Source of the DNA: Methanoregula sp. PtaU1.Bin051
Lineage (GTDB): Archaea; Halobacteriota; Methanomicrobia; Methanomicrobiales; Methanospirillaceae
Direction of reading: 5' to 3'
Assembly: GCA_002067895.1 (NCBI GenBank)
Contig: MVRE01000015.1
Span: 22,668-86,667 of the forward strand
Length of the DNA: 64,000 bases
How positions within the stretch are numbered: the first letter of the stretch is position 1; every line of letters starts with the position of its first letter. Positions 35,861-45,272 of this stretch are shown piece by piece. A program made the position numbers and the translations under genes. The notes below the pieces were generated by a model. That model did no database searches. It saw only the letters and a list, made by a program, of their open reading frames with translations, and was not told the DNA's origin.

Positions 35861-36994
35861 TTAAATTACTTCAATAATTGCCTGCCGTCGCTCCTCAGCC
35901 AGCTTCTTGTTAACAAAGTATTGGGCAATCACGCCGATGATGGCCGACAGAAGCCCCGCTCCCGTGGCATACATGATGTACCCGTTGGCTTCTGACTGGG
36001 TGAGTGGAAACTCAGGGACACCATTTACTGAGATAAGGAAGACGCTGGCACCATATAAGATCAGGCCCAGTGCTATGACAAAAAACGGGAAGACGATCAC
36101 TTTACCCAGCTGCTCCCTCTCATTGAGATAGACATCAATAAGAATTCCAATCGATACGACAATCCCTGCAAAGATCAGCCATTCGATCGCCCCATAAATA
36201 AAGGTCATAAGGTAGATTAGGATGCCAAGCCCCTCTTCACTTGAATAGAACTTCATCATAGTTATAAGGCCGTTGACAAACCCGACTATGGCCAGTAAAA
36301 TTGTGGTCGTATAGGTAACAAATGAAAATCTGCCTCTCGACAATGATGCCCTGAGTGCATCCAGTATGTTATGGAAAATTTCATCGATCCCGAATCCTTT
36401 TACAAGGAGATAGATGCCAATCACACCGACAACAATAATAGTTGCAGTATCGGGATATCCGAGCAGGAATGCAGTGGCGTATAGTAACATTGCCAAGCCT
36501 AGGGGGACAAGTACTACTCTTGATATTTTCGGGTCGTCAAGAAGTTTTTTGAAGATATAATACGTGCCCTCCAGGTTGGGCATCTGGTTGACGATGACAC
36601 GGCGGATGCTGCTGATCGAAATCTTTGACTGGATGATCGGGACAACGAACTCGTCTTCTGCGCCGTCCGTAACAAGAATACACTGGGTGACCCCGGTTTC
36701 CTTGACAACCTCGCTTAAGGTCGTGGTAATTTTACGATCGCCTTCGATCATATGCAGGTGGTTTCCAGCAATAACCGCCACTTCTGCATCTTCGCCCTTG
36801 ACTATAAGTTCATCGAAGATTTTAACGGCTTGGAAAATCGCATTTATATCCGAATCTTCGGGATCTGCAAGAGCGAGAGAAGTTGCGGCTTTCAGGCATG
36901 CGGCCCGCCCGACGCAGGGACTACTCACTTGCGCTTTAAACCCGATATCGTCGTCGCGGTCGACACTGAGGACTAACGTTTTACCCTGCGCCAT
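35861..36994 (-). CDS. DUF373 membrane protein
   Basis: 377 aa. Cytosolic N-terminal ~170 residues with LVLSVDRDDDIGFKA, ADPEDSDINAIFQAVKIFDEL and VTDGAEDEFVVPIIQSKI, followed by six or so membrane spans. This arrangement is the archaeal DUF373 family, widespread and uncharacterised. The acidic VDRDDD motif suggests metal or nucleotide binding, but no activity is known. It is followed by the coiled-coil gene upstream on the same strand. Confidence 0.82.
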   Translation of the reverse strand: MAQGKTLVLSVDRDDDIGFKAQVSSPCVGRAACLKAATSLALADPEDSDINAIFQAVKIFDELIVKGEDAEVAVIAGNHLHMIEGDRKITTTLSEVVKETGVTQCILVTDGAEDEFVVPIIQSKISISSIRRVIVNQMPNLEGTYYIFKKLLDDPKISRVVLVPLGLAMLLYATAFLLGYPDTATIIVVGVIGIYLLVKGFGIDEIFHNILDALRASLSRGRFSFVTYTTTILLAIVGFVNGLITMMKFYSSEEGLGILIYLMTFIYGAIEWLIFAGIVVSIGILIDVYLNEREQLGKVIVFPFFVIALGLILYGASVFLISVNGVPEFPLTQSEANGYIMYATGAGLLSAIIGVIAQYFVNKKLAEERRQAIIEVI

Positions 36995-37053
36995 GCTCAG
37001 TACTCACTTGGTGTAAATCTATTAAATTATTCCTGACTAAAAAAAAAAAAGAA

Positions 37054-37914
37054 TCAGATGAGTTTTGAACGCTGGAGAAGAAGGATATCGTCTGTTGTAA
37101 GTTTCTCGCCTGCCCGGAAATTTTTGAAAAGGTGTTCTGCTTCTTTCCTGACTGCTTTCTGCTCTTTTGTGACTTTAACCTTCTTGGTCTTTTTGCGCAG
37201 TCCTGATATGACCTTGTCATAGTCCCGAAGCTCTTTCTGACAGGCAATGAAGAATTTGTGCTCCGCATCGGCAGATTCCTGTGCCTCGACAAAACTCTTG
37301 TGCGCAGCATCTGCTGATTCACGGGACTTGTCAGCTTTCCGGTATGATTCCACCATCAGGTCGTGGTGCTTCTGCGCAAGTTCGGCAACCTCGGTCACCT
37401 TTGCGTGCAGTTCCGATGCCTGTTTTCGAAGTTCTCTCGCGGACGCAATTTTACTGCGCATCTCCTTATTCTGCTCGAGCTCGGCTTCCTGTTCCTTGAC
37501 CTGGTTCTTCATCTGTTTGATCTTATCGATTAGCTCCCGTTCTTTTTCCGTGGAGAAGACTTGGGTCTGCTGCATCATTTCGAGGTGTTCTATCTGCTTC
37601 TGAATCTCTTTTATACCCCTTGTCTTGGGGCTGCCATGCTCCCGTTTGAAGGATTCGATTTCTTCGAACAGGACGTTGGCCTTATCATTATATTCATTAC
37701 GTTTTACCTTGAGCTCGATTACTTCCTGGTTGTATTTATCCCGGAGATCCTTGTTCTTCTGCGCATCATCAACGCACTCCCGCGTCTGGTTATTGAGAGT
37801 ATTGCGTTCGCGGGCCCATTTGCTAGCAGCTGAGTTGAGTTCATTGCGACGGTTCTTGTGCTGCTCGGATTCTGCAAGGATCTTCTTTCGTTTCTCGATA
37901 AGGTCATTGATCAT
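37054..37914 (-). CDS. Archaeal coiled-coil protein, 286 aa
   Basis: Start at 37914 chosen over 38046 because GGAGG lies ~10 bases upstream and the earlier leader looks non-coding. Almost the whole protein is charged heptad-like coiled coil (Lys/Glu/Gln/Arg-rich, e.g. KIKQMKNQVKEQEAELEQNKE) with a short globular C-terminus (LFKNFRAGEKLTTDDILLLQRSKL). Such proteins are conserved across euryarchaea and have been mislabelled phosphoserine phosphatase. A scaffolding or SMC-like role is only a guess. Located near ftsZ. Confidence 0.78.
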   Translation of the reverse strand: MINDLIEKRKKILAESEQHKNRRNELNSAASKWARERNTLNNQTRECVDDAQKNKDLRDKYNQEVIELKVKRNEYNDKANVLFEEIESFKREHGSPKTRGIKEIQKQIEHLEMMQQTQVFSTEKERELIDKIKQMKNQVKEQEAELEQNKEMRSKIASARELRKQASELHAKVTEVAELAQKHHDLMVESYRKADKSRESADAAHKSFVEAQESADAEHKFFIACQKELRDYDKVISGLRKKTKKVKVTKEQKAVRKEAEHLFKNFRAGEKLTTDDILLLQRSKLI

Positions 37915-38076
37915 ATGTATCTGTCCTCCGTGATCCCGTTGTTGGGGGAATGAGAGTGGTAAGGCAAATGTATGAGGTTGCGGAGAACCTGTTCTCCCGA
38001 CTGTCCCTATAACGACTCTGCATGCAGGATGCAGGATAAAAAACACCAGAAAAAAGTCTGACGATTGCTGGTATGC

Positions 38077-38352
38077 AAGACCCCGGCCGGGGATCTTTGT
38101 TCGACGCTCTGTTCATGATGTTCAACTCCCGGTACCGGGTTGCACATGTATGCGGTGCAACCCTCATCCTCCCAATCGGGGATTGGTCAAATGTACGAAT
38201 ATTAAATGACTGGAATTTACTTAAGCATTTCGCAGATGGGGCTGAATAATGCGCCGGATATTGTAGTGTAACGAAGAAACACAACCGTGGAGAAGAGCAA
38301 AGAAATGTGATGTTGGTTCATTAACCAACATCTCCCGCACAAGTGGGGAGAT
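38077..38352. ncRNA. Hairpin-dense intergenic region, candidate structured RNA
   Basis: The gap between the ftsZ 3' end and the coiled-coil gene holds six inverted repeats in ~275 bases: CCCCGGCCGGGG (38081-38092), CCCGGTACCGGG (38128-38139), GGGTTGCAC/GTGCAACCC (38137-38145, 38155-38163), CCAATC/GATTGG (38172-38177, 38181-38186), GATGTTGGTT/AACCAACATC (38309-38318, 38323-38332), and ATCTCCC/GGGAGAT (38330-38336, 38346-38352). The last two overlap and cannot form together. Strand and function are unknown; an RNA gene, attenuator or repeated DNA element are all possible. Confidence 0.4.
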
Positions 38353-38404
38353 CAGATCTTTTCAGGTTTTATGAATGTGGTGAAATTGCATTTGTCAGGG
38401 TCCT

Positions 38405-39565
38405 TTATCCGACCCATTCGAGAACTCCGCCACCGCTCGGCTGGTCGCGGGTCCTGCCCTTTACTGGCATCTCGACAGCTTTGGGATTGGATCGCTTGTT
38501 CTCAATCTCCTGCACGACCGTCTTGTATGACTGGCGTGTTCCAAGGATTTGTGCACTCCTTACACCGGTCATGATGGCGAGGACACGAATCTTGCCTTCC
38601 ATGTCATTGCGCACGCGGGCCCCCCAGATGACATCTGCATGAGGATCAAGTTCGTATGTTAACGAGGTTGCAACTTCTTCAGCATCCTGAAGTGTCAGGT
38701 CGGTACCTCCGGTGATGTGGATCAGGCTTCCGGTTGCGCCACGATAGTCGATATCCAGCATCGGGTTGCTTAAGCATTCACGGACAACGCTTTCAGCCTT
38801 GTTCTGCTGCTTGCTCTCGCCAACGAGCATTACCGCGACACCCCCCTTGCTCATGATAGCCCGGACATCGGCATAGTCGATGTTGATGAGTGACGGTTCG
38901 GTGATTGTCTCGGATATGCCCTTGACGGTTTCGCCAATCAACTGGTCCATGACAGAGAAGGCTTGGCCAAGAGGCAGGTTCGGAACAAAGTTCTTCAGAC
39001 GGTTGTTATCGAGTACGATAACAGAATCTGCGGCTGCTGCGAGCGCTTCAAGCCCTTCCTCTGCACGGATCAGGCGGGCTTTCTCTACCTGGAACGGGTA
39101 GCTGACCATTCCGACAACGATTGCGCCTTGCTCCTTTGCGATCTGGGCCACAACTGGGGCTGAACCGGTACCGGTACCTCCCCCCATACCTGCCGTGATA
39201 AAGCAGAGATCCGCAGACTCCAGAAGCGCCTCAAGGGTCGGGCGCGCCATCTCGGCTGCGCGTTTACCGACATCCGGGTAACCCCCGGCACCGAGTCCTT
39301 TTGTCAAGGATTTTCCGATCAGCACGCGTTTATCAGCCTGCACCATGTCAAGGTGCTGCTTGTCAGTGTTGATCGCGATCGTTTCTGCACCGGCAACGCC
39401 CATGTGGTGGATGCGGTTGACGGTGTTGTTCCCTGCGCCTCCACAGCCGATGATGACGATCCTTGGCTGTCCGACAAAGTCGTCCTCCATCGCATTGGCG
39501 CCGGGCTTGTTGATTTCTTTTTCCAGCTCTGCGTTTTTTAACGCGTCGTTGATAATGCTCTGCAT
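38405..39565 (-). CDS. ftsZ: Cell division GTPase FtsZ
   Basis: 386 aa tubulin-like GTPase forming the division ring. [12 protein letters not shown] at 40-51, tubulin signature [10 protein letters not shown] at 128-137, VLDNNRL and the T7-like loop [11 protein letters not shown]. The C-terminus ends GGGVLEWVG after a variable linker and may be the partner-binding tail. GAGGGTAGAGAC precedes the ATG. Transcribed from the RHH regulator gene 12 bases upstream. Confidence 0.96.
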   Translation of the reverse strand: MQSIINDALKNAELEKEINKPGANAMEDDFVGQPRIVIIGCGGAGNNTVNRIHHMGVAGAETIAINTDKQHLDMVQADKRVLIGKSLTKGLGAGGYPDVGKRAAEMARPTLEALLESADLCFITAGMGGGTGTGSAPVVAQIAKEQGAIVVGMVSYPFQVEKARLIRAEEGLEALAAAADSVIVLDNNRLKNFVPNLPLGQAFSVMDQLIGETVKGISETITEPSLINIDYADVRAIMSKGGVAVMLVGESKQQNKAESVVRECLSNPMLDIDYRGATGSLIHITGGTDLTLQDAEEVATSLTYELDPHADVIWGARVRNDMEGKIRVLAIMTGVRSAQILGTRQSYKTVVQEIENKRSNPKAVEMPVKGRTRDQPSGGGVLEWVG

Positions 39566-39577
39566 GTCTCTACCCTC

Positions 39578-39757
39578 TCATACCTTGAATGAAACCTGGT
39601 CGCTGTCCTTCAAGACACGGTTGGCACGTTTTTCAACAAGTTCACGGACTGCAGCCCTGACTGCTTCTGAGACGCTGGGATACTCCCCAGCATCGACCAT
39701 CTGCTGGAGCAGATTGATTTGTTGTTCAGGTAATCGCAGTGTGATCCTTTGCATCAT
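39578..39757 (-). CDS. Ribbon-helix-helix regulator upstream of ftsZ
   Basis: 59 aa if started at the ATG at 39757 (an ATG-ATG pair, 39757 or 39754). The classical RHH/CopG core is [37 protein letters not shown]. The longer frame starting at 39778 is less likely because that ATG lies inside a perfect palindrome (GACATATGTC) repeated upstream and better explained as operator DNA. Followed after 12 bases by ftsZ, so it probably controls its own and ftsZ's transcription. Similar RHH genes precede ftsZ in other euryarchaea as I recall. Confidence 0.8.
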   Translation of the reverse strand: MMQRITLRLPEQQINLLQQMVDAGEYPSVSEAVRAAVRELVEKRANRVLKDSDQVSFKV

Positions 39758-39773
39758 AGTATCTCTCGTGTCC

Positions 39774-39831
39774 GACATATGTCAGTCTTCTGTCATTCAT
39801 ATGTCAGACAGAGAGAACCTTCATGTCTGAC
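39774..39831 (-). promoter_or_regulatory. Repeated operator-like sites before the RHH-ftsZ operon
   Basis: CATATGTCAG occurs twice in direct order, at 39776-39785 and 39798-39807 (22 bases, about two helical turns, apart); the first is part of the palindrome GACATATGTC. A third related site CATGTCTGAC lies at 39822-39831. A TATA-like TATAAAA (39864-39870, TTTTATA on the minus strand) would set the start of transcription just before these sites, so a protein bound here would block initiation or early elongation. Autoregulation by the RHH protein is inferred. Confidence 0.6.
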
Positions 39832-39952
39832 TGAACCAGATGAAACAAAGTAACACATAAATGTATAAAAACTTTCTTCTCTGCTGATTCTCTTCTTCAA
39901 AACGCATTTATGGATTCCCATGCAACAAAATGGGTGATTATCTGGGTTTTTC

Positions 39953-40951
39953 ATGGCTGCCGGAATGTTGAGAAAAGTAATTCATGGGGGTTCTGGGAAG
40001 CGGCAGCGGGAAAAAACTGAGAAAAATGTGCTGGATTTCAGCGCGAGTACTAATCCATTCCCTCCAGATATAAAATGGAACTGCGATCCGTTTCTTCTGG
40101 AAAATTATCCTGATGATAATTATACACTTCTGAAAGAACTTATCGCTGATACGTTTCACCGGAAACCGGAAGAGATAGGTGTAGGGAACGGATCAATTGA
40201 ACTGATCCGTGTCTGCTGTAATGTAGTCCTTTCAAAAAACGGAACTTATTTTACAGAAAATCCGACATTCGGGGAATATGCGTTTTCTGCAGAACTTGCC
40301 GGCGGAAAGCCTGTTTACCGGATGAGGGACGCAGATCTCCTTTTTATCTGCAATCCGAATAATCCGACCGGTTTCCTTCGTTCACTCGATGAAATGCGAA
40401 TTATTCTTGATGAGCGGCAAAAGGATGGCGGGGTGCTCTGCGCCGATGAAGCATTCATTGAACTTTCAGATCCTTCCCAGAGCCTGATTGCTGACAGAAG
40501 CGATTACTTAATCGTCCTCAGATCCCTTACAAAATGTTTCTCGGTTCCTGGCATCCGGTTTGGCTATTGTATCGGAAATCCTGATCTAATCGAAAAGATC
40601 GAAGCAACCCGTCTGCCATGGACTGTCAATGCATATGCGGAAGCATTTGCGCTTGAAGCATTCCGGTACTATGATGAACTGGCGGAATCCAGAAGGCTAA
40701 TCGCGCAGGAACGATCATTCCTCTCAGCCTCTTTATCCGCTCTCGGGCTTTACTGTGAACCGTCATCGGTTAATTTTATTCTTGTCAAGACCGGTTCTGA
40801 TGTCAGGACTCTCTGCGAAAAACTAGAGAAAAGGAACATTCTGGTGAGGGACTGCACTTCGTTTGGCCTTCCGAAGTCTATCCGTGTTGCCATACGAACC
40901 CGTGACGAGAACCAGTGCCTGCTGGAGGCGCTGCAGTCATGCTTGCGTTGA
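39953..40951 (+). CDS. cobD: CobD/HisC-like PLP enzyme
   Basis: 332 aa fold-type I PLP enzyme. NLDFSAS(T)NPFPP near the N-terminus, GVGNGSIELIRVCC, CNPNNPTGF, CADEAFIEL, and SLTKCFSVPGIRFGY with the PLP lysine. The DFSASTNP start and the overlap with cobY point to L-threonine-O-3-phosphate decarboxylase, which makes aminopropanol phosphate for the cobamide loop; histidinol-phosphate aminotransferase is the alternative. Confidence 0.78.
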   Translation: MAAGMLRKVIHGGSGKRQREKTEKNVLDFSASTNPFPPDIKWNCDPFLLENYPDDNYTLLKELIADTFHRKPEEIGVGNGSIELIRVCCNVVLSKNGTYFTENPTFGEYAFSAELAGGKPVYRMRDADLLFICNPNNPTGFLRSLDEMRIILDERQKDGGVLCADEAFIELSDPSQSLIADRSDYLIVLRSLTKCFSVPGIRFGYCIGNPDLIEKIEATRLPWTVNAYAEAFALEAFRYYDELAESRRLIAQERSFLSASLSALGLYCEPSSVNFILVKTGSDVRTLCEKLEKRNILVRDCTSFGLPKSIRVAIRTRDENQCLLEALQSCLR

Positions 40952-41535
40952 TCATGGCCGGTGGCGAGGGGAGCCGTCTTGATCTTGGCGAAAAACCGCT
41001 TGTCGCCGTGGGGGGAAAGCCCATGGTTGCCCACGTCATCAACGCTTTTCAGGAATATGGCTGCCATGTCGTTGTTGCAGCATCTCCGAAAACTCCCATG
41101 ACACAGAACTGGTGCAGGGTAAATGGTATAGATGTGATCTCCACCCTTGGAGAGGGGTATGTGGAAGATATGGTCTCCGCTGTAAAAGATCTGGGCGAAA
41201 TGAATCCGTTGTTTGTCTCCGTCTCTGATCTTCCATGTCTGCTGCCAGATATTGTTGAAAAAATCCGGATTGCATACCGAAAGTCGGGTATGGATGCCTG
41301 TTCTGCTTGGATACCGTTATCTCTTGCCCGAGATCACCGTGATATACTGTATGTCGAAATTGTAGACGGTACCGATGCCTGCCCGGTTGGGATTAATATC
41401 CTGCGGGGTGACCGGATAGATGAGGAACAGACCGAACTTCGTATCCTGCTTCATGAGCCGCGGCTTGCCTACAATATCAACACACGTGCCGATCTCTCTT
41501 ACGTGAACTCGTTCTTCCGGCACAGCCCCCATTGA
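40939..41535 (+). CDS. cobY: Adenosylcobinamide-phosphate guanylyltransferase, archaeal type
   Basis: 198 aa from ATG 40939, which overlaps the previous stop by 13 bases and has GGAGGCG about nine bases upstream. A nucleotidyltransferase fold begins MLALIMAGGEGSRLDLGEKPLVAVGGKPM, the CobY pattern; it activates the cobinamide side chain with GTP. VSVSDLPCLLPD and DACPVGINILRGD are further conserved parts. Forms an archaeal cobamide pair with the CobD-like gene. Confidence 0.9.
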   Translation: MLALIMAGGEGSRLDLGEKPLVAVGGKPMVAHVINAFQEYGCHVVVAASPKTPMTQNWCRVNGIDVISTLGEGYVEDMVSAVKDLGEMNPLFVSVSDLPCLLPDIVEKIRIAYRKSGMDACSAWIPLSLARDHRDILYVEIVDGTDACPVGINILRGDRIDEEQTELRILLHEPRLAYNINTRADLSYVNSFFRHSPH

Positions 41536-41669
41536 TATGACCCACTGCGTTTTTATAATGAGTTCTGAAACAAGAGCGGGCTTACTGCGGGCTCCTGCAG
41601 TAAAAATACGGTTAAATCACAAGGATTTATAAGAACGCATATTAACCCGCATCCCCAATATCATCCCAT

Positions 41670-42905
41670 ATGGTTGTATCGCAGGAGATCGAGCTCTCCG
41701 GCCACATTATCGACTCAGGGATCATGACCCAGCTAATGGATAAGGTCATGGACATGGGGGGTAATTTCGAAATCCTCGTGTTTGATATCGGGAAAGAGAA
41801 GACCGATCCAAGCTATGTGCGCCTCCGGATAGCTGCTGCAAACCGAGAGAAACTGCGCTCTATCCTTTCCGAACTTCACCGGCTTGGCGCCCGGCCGATG
41901 GAAGTTAAGGATGTGCATGTCGTTCCTGCAGAGGGAGACCATATCCTGCCCAAGGGATTCTATTCGACAACGAATCACCCAACGGAGGTCAAATATTCCG
42001 GGGACTGGATACCGGTGGAATCCATAGAGATGGACTGTCTGATTGTTGTCGACCGCCAGGCAAAACAGGCCCGCTGCACCCCTATCTCAAAACTGAAGAA
42101 AGGGGATTACGTGGTCGTTGGGGAGAACGGGGTCATGGTCCACTATCCCGAGCGTCCCAGGGAAATGAGTACTTTTGAGTTCATGCATGGCACCGTTTCG
42201 TCCGAGCGCCCGATCGCGACACTGATTGCAAAGATTGCCCGGGAGATCCTCGAAGTCCATCGCGCAGGTGGGAAGATTGTTCTCGTAGGTGGCCCTGCCA
42301 TCATCCACACCGGTGCAGCCGGATCAGTGGCTGAGATGATCCGCAACGGGTACATCAACGTGCTCTTGGCCGGCAACGCCCTTGCAACCCATGATATTGA
42401 GTATAATCTTTTCGGCACATCGTTGGGCATGGATTTATCCACTGGAAAGCCCGTCATGGGCGGACACAAGAACCATTTCTATGCCATCAGCGAAGTGATC
42501 CGGGCAGGTACTATCCGAAGTGCTGTCGAGAAAGGACTTATCACTGGCGGAATCATGTACGAGTGTGTCAGGAACAATGTACCTTTTGTCTTAGCGGGAT
42601 CGATCCGCGATGACGGCCCTCTTCCCGAAGTGATAACCGATGTCCTTGCTGCACAGGATGCGATGCGCCGAGAGCTGGCAGGATGCCATATGGTCCTGAT
42701 GGTCGCAACACTCCTCCATTCTGTTGCTGTCGGCAACTGCCTGCCATCAAGCGTGAAGACGATATGCGTGGATATCAACCCGGCCTCGCTCACGAAACTG
42801 ATGGATCGCGGCACCGAGCAGGCCATCGGCATTGTCAGCGATGCCGGTACTTTCTTCCCTCTGCTTGCAAAGCAGCTGGAAATTCAAAATTATGCTAAAA
42901 AGTGA
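41670..42905 (+). CDS. TIGR00300 family, LOR-type ornithine cyclodeaminase
   Basis: 411 aa. N-terminal LOR/SDH-like domain (1-100, with VSQEIELSGHIIDSGI) and a C-terminal NAD-binding part (KIVLVGGPAIIHTGAAGSVAEMI, VLLAGNALATHDIEYNLFGT, CVDINPAS). The Methanococcus member converts ornithine to proline; by homology this protein supplies proline in an organism that may lack ProABC. Stand-alone gene with a good AT-rich upstream region. Confidence 0.88.
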   Translation: MVVSQEIELSGHIIDSGIMTQLMDKVMDMGGNFEILVFDIGKEKTDPSYVRLRIAAANREKLRSILSELHRLGARPMEVKDVHVVPAEGDHILPKGFYSTTNHPTEVKYSGDWIPVESIEMDCLIVVDRQAKQARCTPISKLKKGDYVVVGENGVMVHYPERPREMSTFEFMHGTVSSERPIATLIAKIAREILEVHRAGGKIVLVGGPAIIHTGAAGSVAEMIRNGYINVLLAGNALATHDIEYNLFGTSLGMDLSTGKPVMGGHKNHFYAISEVIRAGTIRSAVEKGLITGGIMYECVRNNVPFVLAGSIRDDGPLPEVITDVLAAQDAMRRELAGCHMVLMVATLLHSVAVGNCLPSSVKTICVDINPASLTKLMDRGTEQAIGIVSDAGTFFPLLAKQLEIQNYAKK

Positions 42906-42908
42906 GTA

Positions 42909-43898
42909 CTACCGGGTTAGTGGCATGCAATGGGGCATTTCGTGATCAAGAACATGATGCCATTCTTCTTTGCAACCGCATTCCGTTTCCAGCAGGGCAG
43001 CGATCAGATCACGATCTCCGTTCAATGAGTAGTCGCGGATACCTGCAACGATATCCTTGTCGCAGTTGCCACAGTTATGCGGTCCCCTGATCCTCCCTCC
43101 CCCGACCGGATCGCAGGTTACATGGACGGGGGAGTCACTAAGAACAGACAGGACGCTCCAGAGATAGGGCGGCCGGTATGCCCGATGCTTCCAGTATCTT
43201 TCGAGTTCGGTACGGCCCTGAACAGTACAGGGATTCATGGAGATAACGTCTGCATGCATGGCGGCCGTGCGTATGGAGGATTTCATATCCTCGAGAGCCT
43301 CGCGTTCGGTCAGGAACAGCGGTTTGTGCAGTAAGTATGCCTTGACCCCCGCCCCGCCAGCTTTTGCACGGGAACAGGCAGCGATAAAATCGTTTAATGT
43401 GAATCCTTTCCGTATACATTTTTCGCGGATCAAATCGTTTGTGGTTTCGAGCCCGATCGCACAATAAAGGGGTATTTTTTCAGTACCAGTATCAATATCA
43501 TGGATAAATGACTGCAATGGGTCAACCTGTACATATTCAGGCCGGGTCTCGGCGATCACGACCTTGCCGCGGAATGCCTTTGCGATCTGTTGTAATACTG
43601 GCAGTGGGACCTCGGTAGGATCAAAGAAACTCCCTGAAGTAAAAATCTTGACCATCCGATACAGATCAGGATTATATGTTTCCTGCACCCACCTCAGCTG
43701 GGAAAGGATGTGGTCTGAGTATGAACCATGGGGCTTATCGACGGGATACCTTTCATGACGATAACTGCACATCAGGCAACTGTTCCATGAACAACCGGAT
43801 GTCCTGAAGATGATGGTCAGGCAGCTCAAGACCTCTCCTTCAAGACGGTCATGCCCCAACCAGCTTGCAAGAGGGCGTTCTGTCATCTCAGAAATCAT
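42909..43898 (-). CDS. Archaeosine synthase radical-SAM subunit RaSEA
   Basis: 329 aa from ATG 43898 (or 325 from 43886). Works with ArcS to turn preQ0-modified G15 of tRNA into archaeosine. CxxxCxxC-type SAM cluster in SGCSWNSCLMCSYRHE, then FTSGSFFDP, AETRPEY, AIGLETTNDLIREKC and a Cys-rich end (CGNCDKD, ECGCKEEW). Upstream extension of the frame runs across the divergent surface-protein start, and is rejected. Only ~22 bases separate the two starts, so their promoters must overlap coding DNA. Confidence 0.88.
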   Translation of the reverse strand: MISEMTERPLASWLGHDRLEGEVLSCLTIIFRTSGCSWNSCLMCSYRHERYPVDKPHGSYSDHILSQLRWVQETYNPDLYRMVKIFTSGSFFDPTEVPLPVLQQIAKAFRGKVVIAETRPEYVQVDPLQSFIHDIDTGTEKIPLYCAIGLETTNDLIREKCIRKGFTLNDFIAACSRAKAGGAGVKAYLLHKPLFLTEREALEDMKSSIRTAAMHADVISMNPCTVQGRTELERYWKHRAYRPPYLWSVLSVLSDSPVHVTCDPVGGGRIRGPHNCGNCDKDIVAGIRDYSLNGDRDLIAALLETECGCKEEWHHVLDHEMPHCMPLTR

Positions 43899-43920
43899 TA
43901 ACACTCTAGTAGTTAACTGT

Positions 43921-45024
43921 ATGATAATGAAAAAGTTCGTTCTGCTAGTGATCGGACTTTTCATCTTATCCGGCAGTGCATCTGCATACCAGATCAATAT
44001 CGATGCCCCGGAGACCCTTGCTGTAGGAAAACCCCTTGTTGTCACAGGGACGACCAATTTTGGGATTGGAACCCCGATCGATGTGGTCCTTTATCACCAG
44101 CTGACGACAAGCACTGAAATAAAACGCAAGATCGTGTATGTCCAGTCTGACCATACGTTCCGTGCAGTCTTTGATACAACGAACCTTAAAAAAGGAAAAT
44201 ATAAGGTTGAGGTACCAGCAAGCGGGCTTGGGTCTTCCATAAATATGCGGCTTGTAGAGCTCATTGACCGGACCGATGAAATTACCGTAAGTTCACCCCT
44301 GACCCAGGAGTTCAATGGTAATCTCATGATTGCCGGTACGATGGAAGATAACCATAATTCCGGTGTCCAAATCGAAGTGACCGGGCCTGATGGAGAGAGG
44401 ATCCTAGGCCCCTTGTATATCGCAACTGATAACCAGGGCCGCTTTTCAACCGAAGTGGCCATTACAAAAAGCGGGGAATACGAGGTAAGCTTTACGGATA
44501 CCAAAGGGTATGTAGGCGCAAAGAGCATAACGGTCACCGGTGCAGTGGGGGCCGCCGTTTCCCCGACCTTTAGCACCATGGTCACGACAAACGCTGCGGT
44601 AATCTCTGTCCGTTCACAGGCATCCCGCGACGCTCCTGCATATTTCGAGGTGATGGCCGGGTCCGGTCGCGTAGATATATTCACGTCCTCCCGTATTGAC
44701 TGGGTCATAGAGTATATCGACCGCTATGGTGTACTTCATACGGTTAACGATCACGGTGAGATCAATCCCGAAGAAGTTGAAATTCAGGGGTGGGGGGAAC
44801 CAATTTACCTAAAAGTCTATCCATATAAATATTCTGACAGCGGGGAAATCACCCTCTATGCAAAAAATGTCCGGTCGGTAGAGGTGAGTACGACTGTATC
44901 AGAAGCCTTCGGTGCATCATCCGGGGGTGCGGCCATGCCAGGGGAAACCGAGGCATCTCTTAATCCTGCAATTGCCTGTTGTTCAGCGTTGGTGGCGATT
45001 CTATTTCTCAAATCACGTTCGTGA
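43921..45024 (+). CDS. Secreted surface protein with C-terminal membrane anchor
   Basis: 367 aa from ATG 43921 (43927 also possible). Signal peptide (KKFVLLVIGLFILSGSASA), then two or three Ig-like beta domains (VDVVLYHQLTT, IEVTGPDGERILGPLYIATDNQGRFSTEVAITKSG, VIEYIDRYGV) and a short hydrophobic C-terminus (IACCSALVAILFLKSRS). Resembles the MEMO-like surface proteins of Methanomicrobiales. Function unknown; outside the membrane. Confidence 0.72.
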   Translation: MIMKKFVLLVIGLFILSGSASAYQINIDAPETLAVGKPLVVTGTTNFGIGTPIDVVLYHQLTTSTEIKRKIVYVQSDHTFRAVFDTTNLKKGKYKVEVPASGLGSSINMRLVELIDRTDEITVSSPLTQEFNGNLMIAGTMEDNHNSGVQIEVTGPDGERILGPLYIATDNQGRFSTEVAITKSGEYEVSFTDTKGYVGAKSITVTGAVGAAVSPTFSTMVTTNAAVISVRSQASRDAPAYFEVMAGSGRVDIFTSSRIDWVIEYIDRYGVLHTVNDHGEINPEEVEIQGWGEPIYLKVYPYKYSDSGEITLYAKNVRSVEVSTTVSEAFGASSGGAAMPGETEASLNPAIACCSALVAILFLKSRS

Positions 45025-45154
45025 ACAAAGAGTGGAGTGACAAGGGAATGGGGTTGCTGATCCGAAAGCATACTTCCTGAATATGCACAGGATAACGGTA
45101 TTTATCTATGAAAGAAGCTTTTTTTAGGATTGCCCGCCATATGCGTATGTCTCA

Positions 45155-45239
45155 GCCGGGGTAGTCTAGTCCGGGAAGGCGTTGGTCTTGAAAACCAATG
45201 GTGCCCTGCACCTCAAGAGTTCAAATCTCTTCCCCGGCG
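45155..45239 (+). tRNA. tRNA-Ser (anticodon TGA)
   Basis: 85-nt class II tRNA. Acceptor GCCGGGG pairs with CCCCGGC, the anticodon loop CTTGAAA has TGA, a long variable arm (GGTGCCCTGCACC) marks serine, and the discriminator is G. T arm contains GTTCAAATC. No encoded CCA. Confidence 0.94.
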
Positions 45240-45272
45240 TAATCCTGTTTTATGGTTCGAGAAAGGTGGAAA

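Noticed and set aside
38112..38125. Possible box C (ATGATGT) of a C/D sRNA
   Set aside because: The last base does not match RUGAUGA and no matching box D pair is placed correctly.
37904..38284. 126-aa minus-strand ORF in the hairpin region
   Set aside because: No family pattern, no ribosome binding site, and its codons run through the palindromes.
43899..44057. N-terminal extension of RaSEA up to 44057
   Set aside because: It overlaps the divergent surface protein's signal peptide and shows no family similarity.
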